This document shows positions 7,441 through 16,306 of a stretch of 64,000 nucleotides of DNA, piece by piece. The notes under the pieces were generated by a model. That model was given only the letters and a program-made list of their open reading frames with translations, had not been told where the DNA came from and searched no databases. The DNA lies in the NCBI GenBank assembly GCA_034927505.1, contig JAYFPY010000003.1, positions 1-64,000 on the forward strand, written 5' to 3'. The translations under genes and the position numbers were made by a program. Positions within the stretch are counted from its first letter, which is position 1, and each line of letters begins with the position of its first letter. Source of the DNA: RUG100 sp034927505 (GTDB taxonomy: Bacteria > Bacillota > Clostridia > Peptostreptococcales > Anaerovoracaceae).

Positions 7441-9285
7441 TCATGCGAACTGGCTGTTATACAGTTTGGCGTAAAAGCCGCCCTGCGCCAGGAGTTCATT
7501 GTGTTTGCCCTGTTCTACGATATCGCCGTGGTTCATGACCAGTATCATATCCGCATCTTTGATGGTAGACAGACGATGTGCGATAACAAAGCTGGTCCTT
7601 CCTTCCATCAGTGTGTTCATGGCTTTCTGGATCTGCCGTTCGGTACGGGTATCAACAGAGCTGGTAGCTTCGTCGAGAAGGAGTATCGGTTTATCGGCCA
7701 GCATGGCTCTGGCTATGGTAAGCAGCTGTTTCTGCCCCTGAGAAATGTTTGTAGCTTCCTCATTGATCGGCATATCGTAGCCGCCGGGCAGAGTTTTGAT
7801 ATAGTGATGTATGTGAGCGGCCTTGGCTGCGCGGACGATTTCTTCATCTGAAGCATCCGGCTTCCCATAAGCTATGTTTTCGCGCATAGTGCCCGAGAAC
7901 AGCCAGGTATCCTGAAGCACCATGCTGAACATGTTTCTCAGATCTTTTCGGGTAAAGTCTGTTATATCATGTCCGTCTATGCGTATGGCCCCTTTGTTCA
8001 GTTCATAATACCGCATCAGCAGTTTGACGATGGTGGTCTTGCCGGCGCCGGTTGGACCGACTATGGCAACGCTGCTGCCCGGAGGGGCCGTGTAGCTGAA
8101 GTCGTTTATAACGGTTTCTCCCGGGTCATATCCAAAGGAGACGTGATCGAATTGGACCTGTCCCTTCTGATCGATATCCTTCGGAGACAGTTTGCCTTCA
8201 GGATCGCTGCCGAATGCGTCGGGCTCTTCGTCTTCATCGATGAATTCAAAGACCCTCTCAGCAGCAGCAGCTGTAGACTGGAGCAGGTTGGTAACGTTTG
8301 CCACTTGTGCGATAGGCTGGTTGAACTGCCTTACATACTGAATGAAGGACTGGATGTTTCCTATGGACACCTTACCGTGGATAGCCAGATATCCGCCGAG
8401 GATGCAGACTGCAACGTAACCCAGGTTCCCGATAAAGGTGGCGGCCGGCATCATCAGTCCTGAAAGGAACTGGGATCTCCATGCCGAATCAAAGAGCTTT
8501 CCATTTATGTCATTGAATTTCTCGGTGGATTCGGCTTCCTTGCCGAAAGCCTTGACTATGGTGTGGCCGGTGAACATCTCTTCAACATGGCCGTTGACAT
8601 CGCCCAGGTATTTCTGCTGATCCTGGAACTGTTTCTGGGAGTGGCTCACTACTACTTTGATCAGGATCATAGACAGAGGCAGTACGATCAGTGCGGTTAT
8701 GGTCATAGTCAGGCTGATCCGCACCATCATGATCAGTATGCCGATGATAGTGGCCACGCTGGTGATGACCTGAGTAAGACTCTGCGACAGAGTCTGGTTG
8801 ATGGTTTCTATGTCATTGATGACCCGGCTCTGTATCTCGCCGTGAGTTTTTGTGTCAAAATATTTCAACGGCAGTTTGTCCATCTTTCTCGACAGTCCGT
8901 CTCGCAGGTCGTAAATGATGGATTGAGATACCTTCGCCATGATAAAGCCCTGACCGAAGGAAAATACAAAACTGACTCCGTAAAGCCCGGTAAGGAAAAT
9001 AACGTACTTGAGCAGTTTGTCGAAATCGATCCCTTTTCCGCCCATCAGACCATCTACGATCACATCGGTGGCATCGCCTAAAATGGCAGGCGACACGATG
9101 GTGAATACAGTGCTGACGATAGCGAATACAAATACGATGATAACTTTTATTTTGTGCCGTCCAAGGTAGGAAAGCAGTTTCTTGATAGTACCTTTAAAGT
9201 CTCTGGCTTTTTCTCCGGAGCCCATTTTAGGACCGGGTCCGTGCTGAGACGGTGCTTTTTTTCGTTGTGAAGTATGATCGCTCAT
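7441..9285 (-). CDS. ABC exporter half-transporter, catalytically competent partner
   Basis: 614 aa: an N-terminal six-helix transmembrane domain (about 40-345) fused to a nucleotide-binding domain. Walker A is GPTGAGKTT; Walker B ends ILLLDEATSS with the catalytic Glu present. The signature loop is the divergent NISQGQKQ. It pairs with the product of the upstream gene to form a heterodimeric multidrug/lipid exporter of the TM287/288, LmrCD, BmrCD kind. Its ATG abuts the previous TAA (TAAATG). The substrate cannot be told from sequence; control by the adjacent MarR gene suggests drug or metabolite efflux. Confidence 0.88.
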   Translation of the reverse strand: MSDHTSQRKKAPSQHGPGPKMGSGEKARDFKGTIKKLLSYLGRHKIKVIIVFVFAIVSTVFTIVSPAILGDATDVIVDGLMGGKGIDFDKLLKYVIFLTGLYGVSFVFSFGQGFIMAKVSQSIIYDLRDGLSRKMDKLPLKYFDTKTHGEIQSRVINDIETINQTLSQSLTQVITSVATIIGILIMMVRISLTMTITALIVLPLSMILIKVVVSHSQKQFQDQQKYLGDVNGHVEEMFTGHTIVKAFGKEAESTEKFNDINGKLFDSAWRSQFLSGLMMPAATFIGNLGYVAVCILGGYLAIHGKVSIGNIQSFIQYVRQFNQPIAQVANVTNLLQSTAAAAERVFEFIDEDEEPDAFGSDPEGKLSPKDIDQKGQVQFDHVSFGYDPGETVINDFSYTAPPGSSVAIVGPTGAGKTTIVKLLMRYYELNKGAIRIDGHDITDFTRKDLRNMFSMVLQDTWLFSGTMRENIAYGKPDASDEEIVRAAKAAHIHHYIKTLPGGYDMPINEEATNISQGQKQLLTIARAMLADKPILLLDEATSSVDTRTERQIQKAMNTLMEGRTSFVIAHRLSTIKDADMILVMNHGDIVEQGKHNELLAQGGFYAKLYNSQFA

Positions 9286-11046
9286 TTATGCTTCCTCCTT
9301 TCTCAGTTCTTCTTCGCTCAGCTGAGAGCCGGCGATCTCTTTATATACAGGACAGGATCTCAGCAGTTCTCTGTGAGTGCCTGCGCCGACAATGCGGCCT
9401 TCGTCCATGACCAATATCTGATCGGCGTCCATAATGGTATTGATCCTCTGTGCGACGATTATCTTGGTGCTGCCCGCATAATTTTTTTTGAGAGATTTAC
9501 GCAGAGCGGCGTCTGTTCTGAAATCCAGTGCCGAAAAGCTGTCGTCGAAAATCAGCACAGGAGGTTTTTTGATAAGAGCTCTTGCGATGGACAGTCTTTG
9601 TTTTTGGCCTCCCGAAACGCTGGTGCCTCCCTGTGCTACAGGAGTATCCAGCTTTTCCGGAAGAGCTTTGATGAACGGAAGAGCCTGAGCGGTCTCTGCC
9701 GCCTTGAGCATTTCCTCTTCGGTGGCGCTGGATTTCCCAAAAGCCAGATTGCTCCTGATGGTACCGGAGAACAACAGCCCTTTCTGCGGTACGAAACCGA
9801 TTTGGCTGCGGAGCTGTGACTGGGACATGTTGCGTATATCGATGCCGTCTAGGGTTATGGTGCCGTAAGTGACATCGTAAAATCTGGGAATGAGACTGAT
9901 CAGAGACGACTTGCCGGAGCCGGTGCAGCCGATGATAGCAGTAGTCTGGCCGGGCCGAGCTGTGAAATCAATGCCGCTGAGAGTTTCGTCGCCTGCATCA
10001 GGATAAGCAAAAGAAACATTTTCGAATTTTATCTCGCCTGCCGGGGAACCGGCGTTTACGGATTTTCCGGCCATGTTTCCGGCATCGGTCCTGTCTTTGA
10101 CAGACGGTTCTACCGCCAGGACTTCACCGATCCTGTTTCCGGAGACAACCGCTCTCGGGACCATGATGAACATCATAGTGATCACCAGGAACGACATTAT
10201 TATCTGCATGGCATACTGGAGAAATGCCAGCATATCTCCTATCATAAGGTCCTGTGTGTCGATCAGTTTTGATCCGAACCATACGATCATTACGTTGACC
10301 AGATTCATTACCACCATAATAGCAGGAAACATGAAGGACATTATTCGATTGGTAAAAGTATTGATCTTTGTAAGATCTTTGTTGGTTTTATCGTATCGGT
10401 CTTCTTCAACGGATTCAGAGTTGAAAGCCCGGATGACCAGCAGGCCGGACAGGCGTTCCCCGATTATCAGGTTGAGCCGGTCCAGAAGTTTCTGCAGCTT
10501 TTTGAACTTTGGCATTACAAGGAAAAACACGACCAGCATGATACAAAGTATCACGCCCAGTGCCAGCGCTATTGTCCATGTCAGACCGGTGCTGGTGCGA
10601 AGTGCTTTGATAAGCGCGCCGATGCCCATGATAGGTGCAAACAAAGCCATACGAAGTATCATTACACTGGCCTGCTGTACCATCTGGACGTCGTTGGTGG
10701 ATCGGGTAATCAGTGAAGCTGTGCTGAACCGGTCCATTTCTGCGTCTCCGAAAGATGTAACTTTGGAAAACAAAGACTTGCGTATATCGCGGGAACTGGC
10801 GGCAGAGGCCCTGCTGGCCAGAGCACCGGCGCCCACGGCAAAAGCCATGCTTCCGAAAGCCACGACGATCATGATGATGCCGGTCTTTCTGATATAGTCC
10901 ATATCGCCCTTGACGATGCCGTTATTGATTATATCCGACATATATCCGGGGAGGGCCAGTTCGCACATGGCCTGGCCGAACAACACGCATACCACAAGAA
11001 GTATCAGCGGTATGTAAGGTCGAAAGTATTTAAGAGTATATTTCAT
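9286..11046 (-). CDS. ABC exporter half-transporter with degenerate ATPase site
   Basis: 586 aa, transmembrane domain then ATPase domain. Walker A is GCTGSGKSS and the signature is the canonical SVSGGQKQR. Walker B reads LIFDDSFSALD, with Asp where the catalytic Glu should be. That substitution is the hallmark of the non-hydrolysing half of asymmetric heterodimeric exporters, matching the intact Walker B in the neighbouring subunit. Its start overlaps the marR stop by one base (TAATG), so the three genes are translationally coupled. Confidence 0.88.
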   Translation of the reverse strand: MKYTLKYFRPYIPLILLVVCVLFGQAMCELALPGYMSDIINNGIVKGDMDYIRKTGIIMIVVAFGSMAFAVGAGALASRASAASSRDIRKSLFSKVTSFGDAEMDRFSTASLITRSTNDVQMVQQASVMILRMALFAPIMGIGALIKALRTSTGLTWTIALALGVILCIMLVVFFLVMPKFKKLQKLLDRLNLIIGERLSGLLVIRAFNSESVEEDRYDKTNKDLTKINTFTNRIMSFMFPAIMVVMNLVNVMIVWFGSKLIDTQDLMIGDMLAFLQYAMQIIMSFLVITMMFIMVPRAVVSGNRIGEVLAVEPSVKDRTDAGNMAGKSVNAGSPAGEIKFENVSFAYPDAGDETLSGIDFTARPGQTTAIIGCTGSGKSSLISLIPRFYDVTYGTITLDGIDIRNMSQSQLRSQIGFVPQKGLLFSGTIRSNLAFGKSSATEEEMLKAAETAQALPFIKALPEKLDTPVAQGGTSVSGGQKQRLSIARALIKKPPVLIFDDSFSALDFRTDAALRKSLKKNYAGSTKIIVAQRINTIMDADQILVMDEGRIVGAGTHRELLRSCPVYKEIAGSQLSEEELRKEEA

Positions 11047-11606
11047 TATGACCTCCCTTGTCTGTGTGTTTTTTCTCTGAATGCTTCCAGCTTTTCCCGG
11101 TTTGCGTTTCTTATTTCAGCTCGTCTTTCTTTGAGGGAACATGCTGTTTCCTTATGGTCGGAAGCTGATTTTTTTGCAACAGCGGTGCTCAGGTTATAGG
11201 ACGATTTTTCCATAAGAGCGATGAATACTCGTTTTTGTTCGTCAGTCATATCTTTTGTAAGTGTCTCTTCGTATTTTCGCTGACCCTCCATCAGGAGAGG
11301 AATGGCGTCTTCGCCTTTTTCTGTCAGGAATAGCCGATATTTTCTTTTGTCATCGGGGTCTTCTTCTCTTTTTATAAAACCGCTCTGCAGCATCATTTTG
11401 ATGACTTTGGCCACAGCCCCCTTGTGGAACTTGAGTTTTTTGGCTACATCGTCCTGGCTGAGCCCCGGGTTTTTATATATAATGTAGAGAGCCGGCGGGT
11501 GACACCCGCGTAGATCGTGATCTTCGATCATTTTATGCATGTACTTTATGCTGTTCTTTTGCAGAGAAGACAGGCAGCGGAACATATCGTATTTCATCTC
11601 GTTCAT
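11046..11606 (-). CDS. MarR family transcriptional regulator
   Basis: 186 aa with the start placed at 11606, where AAGGAG precedes MNEMKYDMF; the open frame extends 17 codons further without a ribosome site. A winged helix-turn-helix lies at about 55-110 (LSQDDVAKKLKFHKGAVAKVIKMMLQSGFIKREEDPDDKRKYRLFLT), typical of MarR. The C-terminal tail is very basic (about 150-186), longer than usual. It heads the operon with the two exporter subunits and most likely represses it, since palindromes cover its own promoter. Confidence 0.88.
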   Translation of the reverse strand: MNEMKYDMFRCLSSLQKNSIKYMHKMIEDHDLRGCHPPALYIIYKNPGLSQDDVAKKLKFHKGAVAKVIKMMLQSGFIKREEDPDDKRKYRLFLTEKGEDAIPLLMEGQRKYEETLTKDMTDEQKRVFIALMEKSSYNLSTAVAKKSASDHKETACSLKERRAEIRNANREKLEAFREKTHRQGRS

Positions 11607-11628
11607 GTTATTGTTCTCCTTCCAATTT

Positions 11629-11681
11629 GGTTGTATTGGCAACCATGATATCATCACGGGAGATAGTTGTCAAGGCGACAA
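11629..11681 (-). promoter_or_regulatory. Promoter of the MarR/ABC operon with two palindromes
   Basis: On the minus strand TTGACA (plus 11668-11673) and TATCAT (plus 11645-11650) are spaced 17 bp. One palindrome, TTGTC-N5-GACAA (11667-11681), overlaps the -35 box. A second, GGTTG-N6-CAACC (11629-11644), lies just after the -10 box. They are good candidates for autoregulatory MarR sites. Confidence 0.65.
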
Positions 11682-11835
11682 TTAAAAACAGATTTGTCAA
11701 AGGCAGATGCAATTGCTGTATTCAGTGGAAAACAGTGACATAATGGGGTATAATCATGATACAGGGAAAGCTGGTGCTTTAAGGAATATTTCAGAGAGAT
11801 ATGCGATTATGCACTGACAATGACAGGAGGCAACA

Positions 11836-12501
11836 ATGATACTTGAGAAAAAGGACGATAGCACTTTCGATATTGCAACTATACCTGAACCCTTGAGACC
11901 AATGGCCGAGGAAGCACAGAAATTCATGGAAATACGTAATATTTACCATTCGGCTATCAGAGAGGTCAGTACAAAACTGGAGATACTTGATGACGAGTTT
12001 GAGGTAAAGAATGACTACAATCCGATCCACCACATGGAATGCCGTGTAAAATCGGTCCGCAGCATATTCGAAAAGCTGCAGCGGAAAGGCCGCGACATTA
12101 CGATAGATACAATAATGACATTGACGGATATCGCCGGTATCAGAGTGATATGCAACTATATAGACGATATTTACACAATATCAAAACTGCTGACAAAACA
12201 GGACGACGTAGAACTTATAAGAGAAAAAGATTACATAGCGGAGCCCAAGGAGAGCGGATACAGAAGTCTGCATCTGGTCGTGATCGTACCGGTATTCCTG
12301 TCCGACAAGACAGAGAGGATACCTGTGGAGATCCAGATAAGGACTATCGCAATGGATACATGGGCCTGCCTGGAGCATGAACTGAAATACAAAAGCAAGG
12401 GTGAACTCAGCCCGGAAGCTCAGGAAGAACTGAAACAGTGCGCTCGGGATATGGCTGCAATAGACGAGAAAATGCAGATGATACATAAAAATGATATTTA
12501 A
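11836..12501 (+). CDS. Small alarmone synthetase (RelA/SpoT-domain GTP pyrophosphokinase)
   Basis: 221 aa, consisting of a synthetase domain only, with no hydrolase, TGS or ACT domain, as in RelQ/RelP (YjbM/YwaC). Motifs visible: RVKSVRSIFEKLQRKG, TDIAGIRVIC, ESGYRSLHLVV and EIQIRTIAMDTWACLEHELKYK. It makes (p)ppGpp from ATP and GDP/GTP in the cytoplasm. The N-terminus begins with about 20 extra residues. AGGAGGCAACA precedes the ATG, and a TATAAT box lies at 11749-11754. Confidence 0.9.
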   Translation: MILEKKDDSTFDIATIPEPLRPMAEEAQKFMEIRNIYHSAIREVSTKLEILDDEFEVKNDYNPIHHMECRVKSVRSIFEKLQRKGRDITIDTIMTLTDIAGIRVICNYIDDIYTISKLLTKQDDVELIREKDYIAEPKESGYRSLHLVVIVPVFLSDKTERIPVEIQIRTIAMDTWACLEHELKYKSKGELSPEAQEELKQCARDMAAIDEKMQMIHKNDI

Positions 12502-12535
12502 AATAACAGTGAGATTCAAGTAAGGAGATGAGGAA

Positions 12536-12964
12536 ATGAACTTTATGCGAGGAAGGTATGGAAACGATCAGTTTGGTATATTTCTGTTTATCGTGTCCTT
12601 CGTCCTTGAGATCATAGGAATGCTGGTAAAGATCAGGTTTATCTACTGGATAGGCATCATCGTGTTCGTGTTTATGTTTGCAAGGGTGTTTTCCAGGAAC
12701 ATATACAAACGACAGGCTGAAAATGAGAAATTCCTTAATGTAAAAAACAGGATAATGAATTGGAACTATTTCAGAAAACAGAAGAAAAAGGGGACTTACA
12801 CATACAGCAGCTCTGAAAGGGCAAAAAACGGAAAGGGCAGAGAACCGGTATACTGCTATTTCTATTGTCCTGCCTGCAAACAGCAGGTAAGAGTGCCTGC
12901 CGGCAAGGGGAAGGTAAAAGTGACATGTCCGAAATGCGGGACCGTTTTTGAAATGGTAAGCTGA
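12536..12964 (+). CDS. Small membrane protein with C-terminal zinc ribbon
   Basis: 142 aa. Two hydrophobic helices near residues 12-32 and 37-55 form a hairpin, followed by a basic linker (RKQKKKGTYTYSSSERAKNGKGR). A zinc ribbon ends the protein (YCPACKQQVRVP...VTCPKCGTVFEM). I do not know its function. It follows the alarmone synthetase by 34 bp on the same strand with its own AAGGAG site, so co-transcription is likely. Zinc-ribbon tails of this kind occur in many uncharacterised Clostridia membrane proteins. Confidence 0.7.
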   Translation: MNFMRGRYGNDQFGIFLFIVSFVLEIIGMLVKIRFIYWIGIIVFVFMFARVFSRNIYKRQAENEKFLNVKNRIMNWNYFRKQKKKGTYTYSSSERAKNGKGREPVYCYFYCPACKQQVRVPAGKGKVKVTCPKCGTVFEMVS

Positions 12965-13006
12965 AAAACCTAAGCTACAGAAGGCCGGCTGATACGAAAG
13001 AAAAAA

Positions 13007-13041
13007 GATTGTAAACCCAAAATAAAAATAGGTTGACAATC
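13007..13041 (+). promoter_or_regulatory. BirA operator overlapping the bioY promoter
   Basis: GATTGTAAACC (13007-13017) and GGTTGACAATC (13031-13041) are inverted around a 13-bp spacer, in the form of the Bacillus/Clostridium BirA box (TTGTTAACC-spacer-GGTTAACAA). The right half contains the -35 hexamer TTGACA (13033-13038). The -10 TAATAT is at 13056-13061, spaced 17 bp. Holo-BirA bound here would block RNA polymerase. Confidence 0.85.
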
Positions 13042-13089
13042 TTTTTTGATACAGTTAATATATATCCTGTAGAGAAAAGGAGACCAAAA

Positions 13090-13659
13090 ATGACTGAGAG
13101 TGTAACAAAACGAAAAACAAACAGCAAAGTTGCTATGATGATACTTACAGCATTGTTCGCCGCATTGACGGCGGTATGCGCATGGATATCCATACCTTTG
13201 CCGTTCACACCGGTTCCGGTAATACTGGCAACCATGGTAACTACTTTGGCAGGGGGACTGCTGGGGTGGAAATACGGTTCCGTCAGCATGATCGTATATC
13301 TGCTGCTGGGCGCAGTGGGAGCGCCGGTATTCCATAATTTCACCGGAGGTCTGGGAATACTCACCGGCCCGACCGGCGGATATCTGGTGGGATATATAAC
13401 TTCAGCTTTGATATGCGGGATTTTGCTCGATGTGATATGCAGAAAAAAACTGACTTGGTGGGGGATCGCCATCAGCGGAATAGTCGGCCTTGCCAGCTGC
13501 TATGCTCTGGGCACCGCCTGGTTCATGATATCTACAGGGACCGGTCTTGCGGCATCGATGGTTTCATGCGTGATACCATTCCTTCCGGGAGATGTTCTGA
13601 AAACAATACTGGCAGTCATCCTTATATTGAAATTGCGACCTATTGTATATAAGCGATAA
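13090..13659 (+). CDS. bioY: Biotin transporter substrate-binding subunit BioY
   Basis: 189 aa, using the ATG at 13090 behind AAAAGGAGACC; upstream in-frame codons overlap the promoter and are rejected. It has six hydrophobic helices and the BioY hallmarks: a basic N-terminus, PLPFTPVPVILATMVTTLAGGLLG, and GAVGAPVFHNFTGGLGILTGPTGGYLVGY. It is the S component of an ECF-type biotin importer. The energising EcfAA'T module is not in the window, so it presumably uses a shared one. It is expressed from a BirA-controlled promoter. Confidence 0.95.
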   Translation: MTESVTKRKTNSKVAMMILTALFAALTAVCAWISIPLPFTPVPVILATMVTTLAGGLLGWKYGSVSMIVYLLLGAVGAPVFHNFTGGLGILTGPTGGYLVGYITSALICGILLDVICRKKLTWWGIAISGIVGLASCYALGTAWFMISTGTGLAASMVSCVIPFLPGDVLKTILAVILILKLRPIVYKR

Positions 13660-13692
13660 GCAATGAGTGCGGCTCGTGGCAGCCGTCATATC

Positions 13693-13732
13693 AAAACACC
13701 GGCACATATCATATAATGTACCGGTGTTTTTT
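13693..13732. terminator. Bidirectional intrinsic terminator
   Basis: The AAAACACCGG / CCGGTGTTTTTT stem, with inner ACAT/ATGT pairs, lies between bioY and the converging small redox gene. It has A and T runs suitable for both strands. Confidence 0.85.
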
Positions 13733-13735
13733 AGA

Positions 13736-13939
13736 TTATTTTTCTTCGATCATTGCTTCCACATCGGCCATCTTGCCGGTGACCAGTTCTTCGGGCAGGC
13801 TGACCTGTCCGCACTTGGGGCATCGGGGGACTTTGTATCGGAAGACTCGACTCAAATACTTGAACTGGACTTCGATGTTTTCCATTTCTATATGACATCT
13901 GTCGCACATCAGTTTTTCATTCGTCGATTTTTTTGCCAT
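13736..13939 (-). CDS. Small CxxC redox/zinc protein (DVU_1557-family-like)
   Basis: 67 aa. Two Cys pairs are visible (MCDRCHIEM and RCPKCGQVSLPEELV), with a YLSRVFRYKVP segment between. This pattern fits the small redox protein found in the Desulfovibrio DVU_155x molybdenum hydroxylase locus. Here it sits third in a minus-strand group with a dicluster flavoprotein and a Mop-type enzyme, supporting that assignment. GGAGGTGG precedes its ATG inside the end of the upstream gene, a 23-bp overlap. Its exact role, such as metal or electron handling, is not known to me. Confidence 0.7.
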   Translation of the reverse strand: MAKKSTNEKLMCDRCHIEMENIEVQFKYLSRVFRYKVPRCPKCGQVSLPEELVTGKMADVEAMIEEK

Positions 13940-16232
13940 TGAAGACCACCTCCAGTTCTATCCTCATTCTGTGGGAGTAGACGTTGTATATTTCGTAGAG
14001 GTTATCTGTGATACCGTACTCTACCCAGCAGGTTATATAGCCGATCTCCCTGTAAGCTTTGTAATGACACGATGAAGGATCGACAGTCCTTCTGCCGGTC
14101 TTTTCGGAATACTCGATGACTTCACAGATGTCTTTTTCGAGGAGTCTCTGCTTGTTCATTTTATCTCTGATCTTGTCAGAGATCTTTAAATCATATTTGT
14201 TTTTTTCAGGCTTCATTTTCATTTCCTCATGCCAAATTTCATTGAGCAGTTTTTCCTTCAGTGCTGCTCGGTTGTCTCTCCGCTCAGTTACGGTAGGCTC
14301 CGGTTTGGCATTGTTTTCATTGATATGGAAAAGGGCATCAAGAATATGGATCGCCGGCTTTCCGTTGTCTGTGAATACATCTCTGCAGTTGGAGCAGTAG
14401 ACCAGATATGGATCGTTGCTGAGAGAACAGCGCCTGTCCGCCACGTACTGAGAGAATCCGGGGCTGGCCACACTGCCCAGTCCGCCGAAGCCGCAGCAGC
14501 CGTGTCTGTCTCCTTCGGGAAGTTCCTTGATATTGAGCCCGGCAGTGACAGCAAGATTTCTGACAGCGGCCTGTACCGGTTCATCGTTCCTTGCAGAGCA
14601 CGGATCGAAAACCGCAAAAGCCGTATCAGATCCGATATCTGATGTTTCCCTGCATTGGTCTGCCATAAAGCCCCACTGATCCATTACTTCATAAAGAGAG
14701 ACAAGTTCGATCTCAGGCAGATATTCCCTCAAGTGTTTCGCACAGGACATACAGGCCATTATGAGTTTGGGTCTGCCCATTTCCTCCCAGTCTGTGCGCA
14801 GTTTTTCGATTTCTTCATTATGAACAGCTTCTTCGCCGTTCCAGTCCACAGGGACACTGCAGCATCTGAGCAGCAGGCCTGTATCCGGCCGCTGTGACAG
14901 CAGCCATTTATACGGTTCCAGCACATAATCCGGATCCAGCGCTCCCAGGTTGCATCCCGGGAAGAAAGCGTAACTGCATCCGGACTTGCCGGGTGCGGAT
15001 TTTTTGACTGCAGCAAAATCGCTGTTGGCAAAAGCCATGTCACGCAGCCAGTACTGCCTGAATGCTCCGGGGGTTTTATCAAGGGTATGTATCTTCCTTC
15101 GTGCAGATTTTATCATATCGCACAGATCGATGTTTCCCGGACAGGTCTCGCTGAAAAGCCCGCACTGGGTACATGAATTGATGTACCGCATGGCTGGATT
15201 TTTGTGTACCAGAGACTTGGACGGCTTTGATGTAAGCAGGATCTCGTCACGCATTATGATAGGCCATTTGTCGAAATATCCGACAATGTCGCAGTACTGA
15301 CGGCAGCCGTCACACTGGCAGCGGATGCATCGGCCGGCTTCTTCGACAGCCTGTTCGTCAGTAAAAGTACCGTCGGCATCACCCGGGATTACAGCCGGCG
15401 TCTCATGGAGCAGTTTTTCGTTGGCAACCACTTGGGTCGGTGCCGCTGGCGCCGGGTATTCCAGTTTCCTGATCTTCAAATATATTTCAGCGGCTCTGGA
15501 TATGTCCAGGCCGTCGGCAAGTGCATACATTGTATCTTTACCGCAGAGACTGCCTCCTGCAAATACAGCGGAATCACCTTCCAGCCTGCAGAAATCGCTG
15601 CTGCCGTCTCCGTCGCTGCATTCCAGCAACCCAAAATCATTGCCGCCTTTGCCGGTTGCAACGTAGATCACATCGTAGTTTTCGGAGGCAAGATCGCTGA
15701 GATCGGTGATCTCAGTATTTGTTTTCAGCGAATACTCTTCATATTGAAACTGACGATCGAAATCGTTTATAAAAATTTCATCATCCAGCACATCCCAGAG
15801 ATGCCCGCCGGGTTTGTCGCTTTTTTCGTATACAGTCACATCGTATTTTTTTGAAGCCAGCCGGAATGTGAATCCCATGCCGCTGATGCCTGCTCCGATG
15901 ACAGCTATCCTGCCTTTTTTTGCAGGGAGATTGTATTCATTGGCTTTTTTTCGCGTGGCCTTGGCCATGGCGGTCTTTTCCAGCATATTTATCTGTACTG
16001 CGGAATCGATTTTGCTCCTGATGCAGGCTTTCTCACAGTAGCCGGGACAGAGCGCCGCAACTATCTCAGGGAAGACTACGGAATTGCGCAGTACCTTATA
16101 AGCTGTGTTGTATCTGTTCCTCGACATTTTCTCCTGCAGGTCAAGAACATCCACTTTAAAGGGACATGCGTCCCCGCAGTACGGAATGTCGTGCTCTCTG
16201 CAGTTTTCAAATTGATCGTAATATCTTTGCAT
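13917..16232 (-). CDS. Pyridine nucleotide-disulfide oxidoreductase / dicluster- and CCG-domain fusion (DVU_1558-like)
   Basis: 771 aa multidomain protein. Residues 1-85 form a GltD-like Cys-rich cap (CGDACPF, CPGYCEKAC). A Rossmann dinucleotide site follows (VIGAGISGMGF near 112). Residues near 290-370 hold two ferredoxin-like clusters (CIRCQCDGCRQYC; CTQCGLFSETCPGNIDLC). The second half carries heterodisulfide-reductase style CCG motifs (FFPGCN, RCCSVPVDW, ACMSCAKHL, CCGFGG, CSNC). A 110-residue basic C-terminal domain has no match I recognise. It probably links a nicotinamide pool to the adjacent molybdenum hydroxylase. The glycine motif and Cys clusters are intact. The ATG has only a weak ribosome site. 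Confidence 0.75.
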   Translation of the reverse strand: MQRYYDQFENCREHDIPYCGDACPFKVDVLDLQEKMSRNRYNTAYKVLRNSVVFPEIVAALCPGYCEKACIRSKIDSAVQINMLEKTAMAKATRKKANEYNLPAKKGRIAVIGAGISGMGFTFRLASKKYDVTVYEKSDKPGGHLWDVLDDEIFINDFDRQFQYEEYSLKTNTEITDLSDLASENYDVIYVATGKGGNDFGLLECSDGDGSSDFCRLEGDSAVFAGGSLCGKDTMYALADGLDISRAAEIYLKIRKLEYPAPAAPTQVVANEKLLHETPAVIPGDADGTFTDEQAVEEAGRCIRCQCDGCRQYCDIVGYFDKWPIIMRDEILLTSKPSKSLVHKNPAMRYINSCTQCGLFSETCPGNIDLCDMIKSARRKIHTLDKTPGAFRQYWLRDMAFANSDFAAVKKSAPGKSGCSYAFFPGCNLGALDPDYVLEPYKWLLSQRPDTGLLLRCCSVPVDWNGEEAVHNEEIEKLRTDWEEMGRPKLIMACMSCAKHLREYLPEIELVSLYEVMDQWGFMADQCRETSDIGSDTAFAVFDPCSARNDEPVQAAVRNLAVTAGLNIKELPEGDRHGCCGFGGLGSVASPGFSQYVADRRCSLSNDPYLVYCSNCRDVFTDNGKPAIHILDALFHINENNAKPEPTVTERRDNRAALKEKLLNEIWHEEMKMKPEKNKYDLKISDKIRDKMNKQRLLEKDICEVIEYSEKTGRRTVDPSSCHYKAYREIGYITCWVEYGITDNLYEIYNVYSHRMRIELEVVFNGKKIDE

Positions 16233-16248
16233 ATTTTTTTACCATATA

Positions 16249-16282
16249 CATGAGCCACTACAGAAATCTATAGTGGCTCATG
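16249..16282 (-). promoter_or_regulatory. Intercistronic hairpin between the Mop gene and the dicluster gene
   Basis: A perfect 12-bp stem (CATGAGCCACTA / TAGTGGCTCATG, 10-nt loop) fills most of the 74-bp gap. It has no T-tract on the minus strand, so it looks more like an RNA-stability or partial-termination element than a strong terminator. Confidence 0.55.
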
Positions 16283-16306
16283 CAAGTTCTCTTATATAAT
16301 CCTATA

